64,000 nt of DNA from positions 104,191 through 168,190 of the forward strand of contig NZ_JAASAF010000013.1 in the NCBI RefSeq assembly GCF_012726195.1, in the 5' to 3' direction. This DNA comes from Rhodococcus sp. HNM0563. Its GTDB lineage: Bacteria; Actinomycetota; Actinomycetes; Mycobacteriales; Mycobacteriaceae. The translations under genes were made by a program, and so were the position numbers. This document shows, in pieces, positions 17,503 to 27,648 of this stretch. The notes under the pieces were generated by a model that had not been told where the DNA came from, ran no database searches, and saw nothing but the letters and a program-made list of their open reading frames with translations. How positions within the stretch are numbered: the first letter of the stretch is position 1; each line of letters begins with the position of its first letter.

Positions 17503-20184
17503 TCACCGTTCACGAGGGTGGGCGAGCGCCTCGCGCGCGAGCCCCACTCTCGAACGAAGGCCGAGCTTCGCCAGAGCATGCGACACGTGCGTCTGCACCG
17601 TCCTCGGTGATATCCGGAGCCGCACCGCGATCTGCGGGCCGGTCAATCCCTCCCCGACCAGGATCGCGACCCGCCGCTCCGCCACCGTCAACGACTCCCA
17701 GCCGGTCTGCGCGGTTCTGCGCGACCCGACTGCGCCGAGCGGCACACCGCACTCCCGCACTCTGCTCGCGATCCGATCCGCGACGGTGCGCGCCCCGAGG
17801 TGTACCGCAAGATCGTGCGCGCGACGAGCGTGGACATGCGCCTGATCGCGCTTCGCCGAGGCCGCCGCAGCACATGCCGCCTCTTCGAGCGCCGCGAGCT
17901 CCGCAACGGCGTCGCCACCCGCAGCGAATGTGTCGGCCACCTCGGCCAGGCCCACATGGTCACCTTTGCTCAAAGCCTCGACGAACTCGGTCGTCGGTGC
18001 AATCGCCGGCGAGCGGTCCGCCCGTATCTCCTGGACAACTTCGTAGACCTGCGCGAACAGGCCCCTGTCGCGGGTCTGCACGGCGATCCGGGCGATGTGC
18101 GGCGCGAATCGGAGCGCCCACACCAGCCGGCCGCCGTCCACCGCAAGACGCCACGCCTGTGCGGCGCTCTCTTCGGCTCGCTCGTGTTCGCCGAGCGCAC
18201 TCCACAATTCCGCACGGCCGTATTCGATATCGGGAAGCCCGAACATCCGTGGCGTGTTCCCCGCCTCCCACATCCGCAATCGTCGCTCGGCGGATTCGAG
18301 ATCACCGCGGTGCACGTCGACCAGCGCAGCGGTCCCCACAGCACACGATGTCCAACCGGAATCCGTCTGTGCGGCAACGACGAGGGCATCGTCGCACGCG
18401 GCAATCGCCTCGTCCCACCGCCCCAGCGTGAACAGTGTCGACGCCGTGACCGAATGGTGTAGCGGCAGCAGCCACATCTCGGCCATCGTGTGTGCGCGGC
18501 GCGGCACAGCCGTCCGTCGCGCCAACGCCGCGATCGGTCCGTGTACGTAGAGCGATGCCCACATCGCCCACGCTCCGGCCACCGACGTCTCGCGATCGAG
18601 CACCCCGTGTCCGCTCGCCGCCTGTTCCCCGCGTTCGAACCATTCGAGCCCGAGTGTGGCGTCCCCGGAAAGCACTGCGTGGACGCCTGGCCCGATCGTG
18701 TCGAGGCCGAAGTCTGCCAATTCCTGGCCGGCGGCCGGTGGAGCCGGCGCGTCGCCCAGGAGTGGCTCGGCGCCCCCGATCAAAGCCAGCCACTCGCGGT
18801 ACTGCTCGAACCACCCGCGTGTCTCCGGCGGCAACGACGATCGGAGCAGCTCGTCGATCGAGGCTCGGGCACGAGGTACGTCGCCGAGCACAGTGTGGGA
18901 CGTCAACGACACCATCAGGGCAAATGTGCGTTCGTCATGTGCGGTCTCGAGCACACCGTCGGCGAGTTCCGCAGCCGCACGGAATCGGCCGGACTCCGCG
19001 AGCACGGCGGCACGCGCAAGGGTCGGGTTGCCGCGAACAGTGGCCGCCAATTCATCCGAATCGAAGGCCCCGAACGTCTGTACCGAACTGGGCTGGCGAC
19101 TCGGCACGAATGTGCCGGGCGCGTCGGCCCGTTCGCGATGAGCCGACAACCGTGCGGCAGACCCACCACCTCGGGCCAATGATTCCGCGACGGCGTGATG
19201 CAGCAGTCTGCGGATGCCGGGCGCAACGGTGTCGTACACGATCTGCCGATAGGCGGGTGCGACGAAGTCGAGATCGCCGTCGTCCGACCAACGCAACACC
19301 CCCGCGTCGACAGCGGCAGCGACCGCACCTGCGCACCGGGCCGGTGCCTCCCCACCGATGTCCGCGAGTTCCTCGACGCCCATCGGACCGTCCGCAACAG
19401 CCAACACCTGCACGAGGTCACGCACCCGCGGCGACAGGCATGAGAGGTGGGATCGAATACTCTGTCCGAGCTGGTCGGACAGTTCCACTTCGGTTCCGCG
19501 GAGGGTGATGAGACCGGATTCGGTGTCGACGGTGGTGTGCTCGCGACTCGCGAGCAGGTCCACCAACTGCCCGACGTGGAGCGGATTTCCGCCGGCCTGG
19601 CCGAGATACCGGATCAGGTCGGGAGCGGGATCACCACCGAGATGCAGGCGAACGACAGCGGCTACCTCTTCGGAGTCCAGCGGAGCGAGCTCGATCGTCC
19701 GTGCGTGAGGCTGCGCGGCGAACATCGTCAGCGCCATCCGTTCCGGCACCCGGCGGTAGGCGAGGATCACCGTGAGCGGCAGTCGAGCCGAGACCGCACT
19801 GATCCTGTGCAGCAGAGCCAAGGACTCTCCGTCGGCGAGATGCGCGTCGTCGACGACGAGCGCGACAGGTCCGTCTGCGTAGATCGCATCGAGATTGTCG
19901 ATGTTGTATCCGAGGATTTTCATGTCGGGTGTCGCACCGGCACCCGCAAGGAAGAGGCGGCCGACCACGGACGAAGGTGAGCATGAATCCAATTCGTCTG
20001 CGGTTGTCGCCACGACACGGACATCGTCGAGTGCGCAGGCGATTTCACGAAGGACCGTGGTCTTTCCGAGACCGATCGAACCGACCAGCGCAAGCGCACC
20101 GTGTTCGGTGCACCGAACGTATCGGCGCACATCGTCGGCGAGGGATCGGACCAGATTCGCACGAGGTGTCCGATCTTCCTCCAT
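17503..20184 (-). CDS. LuxR family transcriptional regulator with AAA ATPase domain (LAL-type)
   Basis: The protein of about 893 residues is a large ATP-binding LuxR-type regulator. It has Walker A GSIGLGKTT near residue 33, Walker B VALVVDDAHLADG near 110, a helical repeat region of about 500 residues, and a C-terminal LuxR helix-turn-helix (LTVAERRVAILVGEGLTGPQIA, then RISPRTVQTHVSHALAKLGL). ATG at 20184 has no Shine-Dalgarno, but TAATCT lies 7 nt upstream as a possible -10, so the mRNA may be leaderless. Its stop is 7 bp from the convergent padR stop. It is divergent from the secreted-protein gene at 20348. Signal and targets are unknown. Confidence 0.85.
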   Translation of the reverse strand: MEEDRTPRANLVRSLADDVRRYVRCTEHGALALVGSIGLGKTTVLREIACALDDVRVVATTADELDSCSPSSVVGRLFLAGAGATPDMKILGYNIDNLDAIYADGPVALVVDDAHLADGESLALLHRISAVSARLPLTVILAYRRVPERMALTMFAAQPHARTIELAPLDSEEVAAVVRLHLGGDPAPDLIRYLGQAGGNPLHVGQLVDLLASREHTTVDTESGLITLRGTEVELSDQLGQSIRSHLSCLSPRVRDLVQVLAVADGPMGVEELADIGGEAPARCAGAVAAAVDAGVLRWSDDGDLDFVAPAYRQIVYDTVAPGIRRLLHHAVAESLARGGGSAARLSAHRERADAPGTFVPSRQPSSVQTFGAFDSDELAATVRGNPTLARAAVLAESGRFRAAAELADGVLETAHDERTFALMVSLTSHTVLGDVPRARASIDELLRSSLPPETRGWFEQYREWLALIGGAEPLLGDAPAPPAAGQELADFGLDTIGPGVHAVLSGDATLGLEWFERGEQAASGHGVLDRETSVAGAWAMWASLYVHGPIAALARRTAVPRRAHTMAEMWLLPLHHSVTASTLFTLGRWDEAIAACDDALVVAAQTDSGWTSCAVGTAALVDVHRGDLESAERRLRMWEAGNTPRMFGLPDIEYGRAELWSALGEHERAEESAAQAWRLAVDGGRLVWALRFAPHIARIAVQTRDRGLFAQVYEVVQEIRADRSPAIAPTTEFVEALSKGDHVGLAEVADTFAAGGDAVAELAALEEAACAAAASAKRDQAHVHARRAHDLAVHLGARTVADRIASRVRECGVPLGAVGSRRTAQTGWESLTVAERRVAILVGEGLTGPQIAVRLRISPRTVQTHVSHALAKLGLRSRVGLAREALAHPRER

Positions 20185-20347
20185 GAGATCAAGATTAGGT
20201 CGGTTATGTCCGTTGCAGGCCGATACGCGAGAACCGACTACGTCGTTCGACGGATGTTTCGAACGCGTTCCGGGGCGACGATGAGTCCATCCCACTCTGT
20301 ACTTCGGCGCGACATCGACGCCGGAACCGACCGACAGGGACACGATC

Positions 20348-20752
20348 ATGACCTACCGAAGGATTCTCGGATACGCGACGGTGGCCGCTGCTGTCGTCCC
20401 CCTCGTCCTGGCCGGCACCGGCGTCGCGACTGCGATGGGCGGGAACGACCCCAGAGACGTGTACCTCACCTCCGACTTCAACTCGATCACCGCGCACATC
20501 GGCCAGGACCAAGGCATCACCGACTGCAAATTGGTGGCGCAGGGCCCGGCGTCGTCGGACATCCACGAGACCGACTGGACAAGCAATGAGTCGATCACTC
20601 TCTGGCTACCGCAGAACAGGTACACAGCGACGGTGTTGTGCAAGTGGGACATGACCGGCCCCGACGGATGGATCGTGCGGCAAGAGGCGGTGAACACGCC
20701 TCCCTTGCTGCACGAGAGCGCGATCGACCTCATCGAGCGAGGCTTCGCCTGA
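20348..20752 (+). CDS. Small secreted protein, paralogue 1
   Basis: The 134-residue protein has a Sec signal peptide (MTYRRILGYATVAAAVVPLVL, predicted cleavage after ATA near residue 29), followed by a mature domain of about 100 residues. The domain starts DVYLTSDFNSITAHIGQDQGITDC and contains two cysteines that may pair. It shares about 45 percent identity by eye with the gene at 20891, including SITAH, a GIT-[DN]-C segment, and the ALPPS/TPPLLHE-type C-terminus. The family is unknown to me. It lies 163 bp from the divergent LAL regulator. Confidence 0.7.
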   Translation: MTYRRILGYATVAAAVVPLVLAGTGVATAMGGNDPRDVYLTSDFNSITAHIGQDQGITDCKLVAQGPASSDIHETDWTSNESITLWLPQNRYTATVLCKWDMTGPDGWIVRQEAVNTPPLLHESAIDLIERGFA

Positions 20753-20795
20753 GGGTGCCCCGCGATCGCCGATCAGCGACGGCATCGCCCCGTAC

Positions 20796-20844
20796 TCCGA
20801 GCGAACGGACCTCAGCCCCCCGACCAGAGGTCCGTTCGCTCGGA
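20796..20844 (+). terminator. Perfect 18-bp inverted repeat between the secreted-protein paralogues
   Basis: Arms 20796-20813 and 20827-20844 are perfectly complementary with a 13-nt loop. There is no T-tract after it, so it may be a factor-independent hairpin or an mRNA-stability or regulatory structure rather than a canonical intrinsic terminator. Confidence 0.6.
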
Positions 20845-20890
20845 ACCCACCGTGTTCCGTACTACCCAAGGAAAGAGACCAGAGAAGATC

Positions 20891-21295
20891 ATGACAACGT
20901 TCCGGACGATCCTCGGATACTCGGTCGCGACGGCCGCGACCGTTCCTCTCGTGCTTGCCGGGTCCGGCATCGCACACGCAATGGGCGGAGCACTGCCTGG
21001 CTCGGTGTACTTCACCAGCAACTCGGATTCGATCACTGCTCACATCGATGCGAGCCGCGGCATCACCAACTGTGCGCTCTTCGTCAACGACGGGCACCCC
21101 GACAACGCGCCCGATTCGGGCTGGTCGAGCGACACGACGATCACGGTGTGGGTGGCACCGGGTACGTACACGGCCGCGTTGAACTGCAAGGAGGACGGCA
21201 GCGCCGAATGGCACAACGTCAAGCAGGAGCAGGTGAACGTGCCACCTTCACTGATCGATCAGCTGATCGATCTACTGGAAACCGGTTCGAGCTGA
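20891..21295 (+). CDS. Small secreted protein, paralogue 2
   Basis: The 134-residue protein has a signal peptide ending around GIAHAMGG. Its mature domain (SVYFTSNSDSITAHIDASRGITNC, then TITVWVAPGTYTAALNCKED) parallels the gene at 20348, including two cysteines at matching positions. Local duplication is the simplest explanation. The ATG at 20891 follows an AGAGAAG stretch. The gene ends 10 bp before the convergent protease gene. No function can be assigned. Confidence 0.7.
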   Translation: MTTFRTILGYSVATAATVPLVLAGSGIAHAMGGALPGSVYFTSNSDSITAHIDASRGITNCALFVNDGHPDNAPDSGWSSDTTITVWVAPGTYTAALNCKEDGSAEWHNVKQEQVNVPPSLIDQLIDLLETGSS

Positions 21296-21305
21296 GCCGA
21301 CACTC

Positions 21306-22049
21306 TCAGGGTGTGTCGACGAGGGTGAAGCCCGCGCCGACTCCTCCCTGCGCGTCGATCTCCTCGACGATCCGATCCGCGCGCTGGTAGGCCGCGAGCC
21401 CTCGGCCGGTCGGCCGGTACCCGACGGAGAGCCCGATCCACTCGCCGGTGTCGGCCCGGGCCAACGGGCCTCCCGAATCCCCCGGCTTCATCAACAGCGC
21501 GGACGACATCAGGTTCGAGTCGACGAGCACGTCACCGGAGGTACAGGCCACCCCGTTGGTACGACCCGCGGCGCAGTGCACTCCGACAGCGCTGCCACCG
21601 GGTTGCAGCGACCCGATGGATTCGAGAACGACTCGTTCTCCACGGTCGTTCGGCAGCGAGGTATTCGAGCCGCGTACCTTCGTCTCGTCGAGCAGGAGGA
21701 CGGCGTAGTCGGGTGCTTCGTCGGTGGGGAAACCGATGGGGTCCACCGAGCCGATGCTGGCGACATCCGTCTCGGCGCCGAGCGGTCCGCGATGCTGCTC
21801 GCCGACCTTCCACACCTGGGATGAGCCGTCCTGTCTGCAGTGGCCCGCGGTGATGGCGACGAGGCGGTCCGCGTCGTCGCGTCCCACCGCAGCGACGGAG
21901 CACCAGCCGGGTACCGGCTCTGCCGAGAACGTGATGCCGTCACCCGGACGAAGCACGACCCGGTCGTCTCCCCCACCTGCCGCGGCAACCCCCGGAATCG
22001 TCAATGCGAAGGAGAGAGCCGCCGCGGACGCAGTCAGGCCACGATTCAC
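21306..22049 (-). CDS. Secreted S1 family trypsin-like serine protease
   Basis: The 247-residue protein has a signal peptide (MNRGLTASAAALSFALTIPG, cleavage after AAA). Its chymotrypsin-fold catalytic triad is readable: His in AITAGHC, Asp in APDYAVLLL and Ser in KPGDSGGPL. Four cysteines (GWCSV, GHCRQ, VHCAA, VACTS) probably make two disulfides, as in actinobacterial trypsin-like proteases. There is no obvious propeptide. GTG overlaps the stop of the upstream HhH gene (GTGA), indicating an operon. Confidence 0.86.
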   Translation of the reverse strand: MNRGLTASAAALSFALTIPGVAAAGGGDDRVVLRPGDGITFSAEPVPGWCSVAAVGRDDADRLVAITAGHCRQDGSSQVWKVGEQHRGPLGAETDVASIGSVDPIGFPTDEAPDYAVLLLDETKVRGSNTSLPNDRGERVVLESIGSLQPGGSAVGVHCAAGRTNGVACTSGDVLVDSNLMSSALLMKPGDSGGPLARADTGEWIGLSVGYRPTGRGLAAYQRADRIVEEIDAQGGVGAGFTLVDTP

Positions 22050-22627
22050 TTCTTTCCGGCCTTGGCCGCAGCCTTGGATGCCTTCTTGAACTCGCGCACT
22101 TCGTGCAACGACTGCGAATCGACGACATCGGCGATCGAGCGACGGGACCCCTCGTCGCCGTACGCCCCTGCCGCTTCACGCCATCCCGCAGGCTGCACAC
22201 CCCGCTGCTTACCGAGCAGTGCCAGGAAGATCCGGGCCTTCTGATCGCCATACCCGGGAAGCGCTTTGAGTCGCTTCAGCACTTCCTTGCCGTCGGGGTC
22301 GCCCAAAGTCCAGATCGCGGAGGCGTCGCCGTCGTACTCCTGCACGATCGCACCGCACATCGCCTGGATTCGCTGGCCCATCGATTTCGGGAAACGGTGC
22401 ACGGCCGGCGGCTCGGCACACACCGCGATGAACTCGTCGGGGTCCATTTCCGCGATCCGGTGCACGTCGACTCCGCCGAGCCGATCGGCGATCTTCTTCG
22501 GACCCGCGAACGCCGTTTCCATCGGTACCTGCTGGTCGAGCAGCATTCCGATGAGAAGCGCCAGCGGATTCTCGGAAAGCAATGCGTCTGCGTCCGGATC
22601 CCCGACCAGGTTCAACGTCGTTGCCAT
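22046..22627 (-). CDS. HhH-GPD-type base excision DNA repair protein
   Basis: The protein of about 193 residues belongs to the actinobacterial HhH-GPD group. It starts LNLVGDPDADALLSENPLALLIGMLLDQQVPMETAFAGP and carries a helix-hairpin-helix-like segment LKALPGYGDQKARIFLAL, as in DNA glycosylases of the endonuclease III/AlkA superfamily. The Lys/Ala-rich C-terminus could help bind DNA. The base specificity is unknown. ATG at 22627 was chosen over GTG at 22642. It overlaps the protease gene by 4 bp, a pairing with no clear functional link. Confidence 0.83.
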   Translation of the reverse strand: MATTLNLVGDPDADALLSENPLALLIGMLLDQQVPMETAFAGPKKIADRLGGVDVHRIAEMDPDEFIAVCAEPPAVHRFPKSMGQRIQAMCGAIVQEYDGDASAIWTLGDPDGKEVLKRLKALPGYGDQKARIFLALLGKQRGVQPAGWREAAGAYGDEGSRRSIADVVDSQSLHEVREFKKASKAAAKAGKK

Positions 22628-22648
22628 GGGTCGATCATGCACCCCTGG

Positions 22649-24073
22649 TCACTGTCGCCGCCACAGGACGACCCCGGCGATCACCGTCGCCGTGAGCGCG
22701 ATCGACGCAATCAGCGCATACACCCAGTGTGGAAAGAGCGTGGGTTCCGACGTGCCCGGCACGGCAGCGAGGGCTGCGAACAATGCGACGACGGCGATCG
22801 CGCCGCCTGCGGCCGACCATCCGCGGGCAAGTCTGGAGTGGTGCGCTCCGCGTAGTTCGGCACTGCGTAGCACCGCGTGCTCGATCACCTCGACCGCGCT
22901 CGCGAGTTCGGCGTCGAGGTCTGCGATCTCGTCTGCGACCCTGTCGACGAGCACGGACCGCAATTGCGTCGGCTGCGTCCACGAATGGAACCGGTTGTTC
23001 TGGAGCGAAGATTTGCGGAGCAACGCTCGTTCCATCTTCCGGGCCTGCATGGCCGCGATATCGTCCAACGCCTCCACCAGCCGGTCGCCGGTGAGATCGT
23101 CGTGGTTGCGCAGGTGTCCCAGGACCCGCCAGAAATCGGTCGAGGCGTGGGCGCGCACGGCTACCCACGGCAGCAAACCGTAGATCATCTCGCTGGTGTC
23201 GTTGCCCACGTAGTCGCTGCCCGCCGGGGTTGCCTCGAGATCCAGCAGTATCGCGCCCGAATCCTCTCGCACCGCAATCGCCGCCCCCGGCTGCACGGGG
23301 TGGTCCACGAGCGAGACCCGGTCCCAATCCCACAGCACCCCCCACATCTGCGCTGCGGCACGGGCCTGGGAGTCGCTGCGCCGGCCGTCGACGAGTTCGC
23401 GCACGCGGTCGCCGCCGCTCGATACGACTTCCACCACCAAGGCCTCGATGACTTCCCGGTCACCGACACCACGATGGCGGTGCACCGCCAACTCACTCAG
23501 AGCGCGGTACGTCGTGGGTTCGGGCATCCGGCAGTTCAAGCCGGGGAACAGATCGTTGAGACACGCATTGCTGTTCAGCGAGAACGGTGCCAGGAACTCG
23601 TCCAGGGCAGGGCGGAAGCCTGCACCGTCGCGGTCCTGCAGAGCATCCGTGCGCCAGTCGATCAGCGGGGAGGTGTCGTCGGTCAGCATTTCCAGGGCCA
23701 GTACCAATCCGTGGCCCGGGATCTCCCACAACGACAGGCAGGTCGCGGGCGACCCGACGAACGGATGCGCCTCGCCGGTGCGCAGCGATCCGGTCGAGGC
23801 TCCGAACGACAGAGGTGCTCGCTCACGATCGGTGACCTTGCGGTACGCGAGCAGGCTGGCCGGCCGCACGCCGTGATCGGTGCCCGGCAGTGAACCGATT
23901 CGAGACGGAAGGAACGGTTCGAGTTCACCCACCGCCGCGACCGGCGGTGGCGACACCGCCGCGGCCTCGACGTCGAGAGCCAGGAGAAACACCTTCAAAA
24001 CACCGTGACAGCCCGTGACGGAACCGACGGCAGCTGCGCCGGCTCCGGATCGTACGAGAGCGCGGTCTTCCAT
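22649..24073 (-). CDS. Uncharacterised protein with two C-terminal transmembrane helices
   Basis: The protein of about 474 residues is not recognised. The N-terminal half contains a segment with ATCLSLWEIPGHGLVLALEM, and the middle has SGAILLDLEATPAGSDYVGND and a helical region MQARKMERALLRKSSLQNNRF. The last 80 residues carry two membrane helices (AAGGAIAVVALFAALAAV and YALIASIALTATVIAGVVLW) with a short positive tail. It is probably an inner-membrane protein with a large cytosolic domain. ATG at 24073 follows GGAAG by 11 nt; GTG codons at 24076 and 24085 are also possible. It lies 21 bp upstream of the HhH gene. Confidence 0.6.
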   Translation of the reverse strand: MEDRALVRSGAGAAAVGSVTGCHGVLKVFLLALDVEAAAVSPPPVAAVGELEPFLPSRIGSLPGTDHGVRPASLLAYRKVTDRERAPLSFGASTGSLRTGEAHPFVGSPATCLSLWEIPGHGLVLALEMLTDDTSPLIDWRTDALQDRDGAGFRPALDEFLAPFSLNSNACLNDLFPGLNCRMPEPTTYRALSELAVHRHRGVGDREVIEALVVEVVSSGGDRVRELVDGRRSDSQARAAAQMWGVLWDWDRVSLVDHPVQPGAAIAVREDSGAILLDLEATPAGSDYVGNDTSEMIYGLLPWVAVRAHASTDFWRVLGHLRNHDDLTGDRLVEALDDIAAMQARKMERALLRKSSLQNNRFHSWTQPTQLRSVLVDRVADEIADLDAELASAVEVIEHAVLRSAELRGAHHSRLARGWSAAGGAIAVVALFAALAAVPGTSEPTLFPHWVYALIASIALTATVIAGVVLWRRQ

Positions 24074-24192
24074 CACACTCACCACTTCCGAACCCGCCGC
24101 GGGAATGCGGCGACCCTGACATCGGAGTATGACAGCTATTCACAGGAAAGCGAATCTGCGGATTTCGGGAGGTCAGAGCGATGCGCTGAGAG

Positions 24193-24235
24193 TTGTCCAC
24201 CGTCGGTCCACCTGTTTTCCACAGGTTTGTCCACA
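24193..24235 (+). other. Cluster of DnaA-box-like sequences
   Basis: Three 9-mers near the actinobacterial DnaA-box consensus TTGTCCACA occur in one orientation within 43 bp: TTGTCCACC (24193-24201), TTTTCCACA (24215-24223) and an exact TTGTCCACA (24227-24235). A weaker CGGTCCACC lies between them. The region is intergenic, between the unknown membrane protein and the aminotransferase tail. No dnaA or dnaN is near, so this is not oriC. Confidence 0.6.
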
Positions 24236-24269
24236 GCTTGGGAGAACGCGTGTGACGCCCGGCGCCGAT

Positions 24270-24346
24270 GCGCTTCGGGATATCAGCGCTTCGGGATTTC
24301 AGCGCTTCGGGATTTCAGCGCTTCGGGATTTCAGCGCTTCGAGATT

Positions 24347-24349
<3 letters not shown>
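24270..24349. repeat. Five tandem 16-bp repeats ending in the aminotransferase stop codon
   Basis: Five contiguous units of GCGCTTCGGGATTTCA start at 24270, 24286, 24302, 24318 and 24334. The first has ATA for ATT and the last has GAG for GGG. The final TCA is the reverse complement of the aminotransferase TGA stop. The AGCGCT palindrome recurs at each junction, so the transcribed RNA can form alternative hairpins. No spacers are present, so it is not CRISPR. Confidence 0.85.
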
Positions 24350-25786
<1,437 letters not shown>

Positions 25787-25895
25787 CTAGAGGACTCCCC
25801 ACACCGGTGCGCACCACCCCCTGCAAGGCCTCCCGATTCGTGTTTCGACCTGCCCGTTTGGGAACTCTGCGCGTTGATTCGGTATGCTTCCCCAC

Positions 25896-25983
25896 GGAGG
25901 ATTCGCCTAGTGGCCTATGGCGCTCGCCTGGAACGCGGGTTGGGTTAACGCCCTCAGGGGTTCAAATCCCCTATCCTCCGCCA
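25896..25983 (+). tRNA. tRNA-Ser (anticodon GGA)
   Basis: The acceptor stem GGAGGAT pairs with ATCCTCC, a serine-type long variable arm is present (GCGGGTTGGGTTAACGCC region), and the anticodon loop CTGGAAC reads GGA. The T-loop GTTCAAATC is canonical, and CCA is encoded at 25981-25983. A TATGCT hexamer 8 nt upstream is a plausible -10 box. Confidence 0.95.
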
Positions 25984-25990
25984 ACGGGAA

Positions 25991-26026
25991 GCCCGTGACC
26001 AGCAGAAATGCCGGTCACGGGCTTTT
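25991..26026 (+). terminator. Rho-independent terminator after tRNA-Ser
   Basis: GCCCGTGACC (25991-26000) pairs with GGTCACGGGC (26013-26022) around a 12-nt loop, followed by TTTT. It lies just after the tRNA 3' end. Confidence 0.9.
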
Positions 26027-26184
26027 CTCGCACTGGGTCACTTCACAAGAGCACGTGCCGAATCCGTGTCATCGTTTGTCCCAGCGCAGCACGCATTGGA
26101 CACTGGAACAGCCCGGGAGCGACTCGGGGTGCACGTGGGAATGGGCGGCGACGCCGCCCGCATCGAAGGAGTTCGTCGAAGACC

Positions 26185-26439
26185 GTGCTCAACGACCACA
26201 ACGACACGATCCGCGACCAGGCCGACTCACAGCAGGCCGCCCAGTGGCGCGAGATGCTGGACCGGGAGATCGACGAAGTCTCGGCCGCGATCGAGGCCAT
26301 CGAGAAGCGCGCCCTCGCGGAGCACCGCGCCGGCGCTGTCGATCGCGCGCGCAGGTTCGATTCCGACAGCGAGAAACTCCGCATCGAACTGAAAGAACTT
26401 CACCGGATGCGACGCAACCTCACCGACCGATTCGCCTGA
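26185..26439 (+). CDS. Small conserved-type helical protein of unknown function
   Basis: The predicted 84-residue protein is almost entirely charged alpha helix (QWREMLDREIDEVSAAIEAI, then RFDSDSEKLRIELKELHRMR), with heptad-like spacing that suggests a coiled coil. No membrane segment or catalytic motif is visible. GTG at 26185 is supported only weakly by GAAGGAG 14 nt upstream, and the frame is open further upstream. It follows the tRNA terminator and is convergent with the HNH lipoprotein gene, 8 bp away. The function is unknown. Confidence 0.6.
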   Translation: MLNDHNDTIRDQADSQQAAQWREMLDREIDEVSAAIEAIEKRALAEHRAGAVDRARRFDSDSEKLRIELKELHRMRRNLTDRFA

Positions 26440-26447
26440 CCGGACAC

Positions 26448-27557
26448 CTACTCGCAGGCCACGCCGTCGTTGTCGCCGTCCATCTTCGGCCGGTACCCGG
26501 GCTCACCCACGTACAAAGGCGCAGCTCCGGCCGCGCGGGCGGCGGCACAGTTCTGGTAGTACACCGAACCCGGGTCGGCCTCGACGACCGGAACCGGTTC
26601 CGGGGTGGGCTGGGGTTGGATCCGCTGGGGTGCGGCGGTGGTTGCAGCGGGTACCGGCTGCGGCGCAGGGATCGTCGTGGTCGGAACCACCACGGCCTTC
26701 GACGGTTGCGCGACAGGTGCCGACCCGCCGCATGAGGTGAGAACCCGCACCATCGCGTCGTGTTCGGCCTGCGTCACCCACAGGTTGTAGGCGGCTTTCA
26801 CCTGCACCTGACGTGCCACATACGTGCAGCGGTAGGCATTGTTGGGCGGCAGCCACGTCGCGGCGTCACCGTCGCTCTTCTGCTGATTGATGGGTCCGTC
26901 GACGGCCTGGAGATTTCTCGGATCGTTCGCGAAGTCGGCGCGGGTCTGCGCATCGAGCTGTTGGGCGCCCTTCTGCCACGCGTCCGACAGCGCGACGACG
27001 TGGTCGATCTGCACCGCCGTGGACGTGTCCTGACCTCGAGTGAACGCAATGGAAGTGCCGGTGTACGTGTCGTTCAGGGTTCCGGACAGGACGACGCAGT
27101 CACGGGTACCGGGCTTGTAGGCGATATCGACGAGGTCCCGGGCGAGGATGTCGTTGCGGGTGTCGCAGCCGTTGTGCCCGCCGGCGACCGAGACGTCGTC
27201 ACTCCAGGCCTGGCCGAACAGGTCGCGGTCGTAGCCGGTCTTCGGTGCGCGGCCCTTGATCGGCAGCGTCGAGAGTTGCGCTAGCGCGGCCCCCGCTTCT
27301 CCCGAGTCCTCGAGGTCCGCCGGGAGCTCAGCGACGGGCGAGGCCGCAGTCGACGACGGCGACGCTGCCGACCGCTCCACGGTGGGGGTGACCGTCGGCT
27401 CGACGCTCGAGGTTCCGGTGCTCGCTGCATGGTCGAGTTCCGGCGCGACGTCGCCGGTCACGTCGGTGCAGCCTGCGACGAACACCACCGCGGCGGCGAT
27501 CACCGCAGCCCAGTGGGCGCGCGAACGAATAGGGCCTGTGACGTGCATTGGGGACAA
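26448..27557 (-). CDS. Secreted HNH-type nuclease lipoprotein with excalibur calcium-binding domain
   Basis: The protein of about 369 residues has a lipoprotein signal (AVIAAAVVFVAGC), a Thr/Ser/Pro linker, an HNH/DUF1524-type nuclease core, a Pro/Thr linker and a C-terminal excalibur domain. The nuclease core has VQIDHVVALSDAWQKGA, where DH is the metal/base pair, and NDPRNLQAVDGPINQQKSD. The excalibur domain has YYQNCAAARAAG, then MDGDNDGVACE with a DxDxDGxxCE calcium loop. It is probably a surface nuclease acting on extracellular DNA. TTG at 27557 has AGGAG at 7 nt; ATG at 27548 is the other choice. It is divergent from the YoaK-like gene. Confidence 0.85.
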   Translation of the reverse strand: MSPMHVTGPIRSRAHWAAVIAAAVVFVAGCTDVTGDVAPELDHAASTGTSSVEPTVTPTVERSAASPSSTAASPVAELPADLEDSGEAGAALAQLSTLPIKGRAPKTGYDRDLFGQAWSDDVSVAGGHNGCDTRNDILARDLVDIAYKPGTRDCVVLSGTLNDTYTGTSIAFTRGQDTSTAVQIDHVVALSDAWQKGAQQLDAQTRADFANDPRNLQAVDGPINQQKSDGDAATWLPPNNAYRCTYVARQVQVKAAYNLWVTQAEHDAMVRVLTSCGGSAPVAQPSKAVVVPTTTIPAPQPVPAATTAAPQRIQPQPTPEPVPVVEADPGSVYYQNCAAARAAGAAPLYVGEPGYRPKMDGDNDGVACE

Positions 27558-27648
27558 CGGAGCACTCCTGTGCGCGCGAACAAAACTACTGCCAGCGGTA
27601 TCGCCGCACCATGCCCGTTTCGTTACATTCACTACCTAACTGCCCAGG

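Noticed and set aside
24193..24235. DnaA-box cluster considered as oriC
   Set aside because: No dnaA, dnaN, recF or gyrB neighbours and no AT-rich unwinding element; it is reported as a possible titration or regulatory site.
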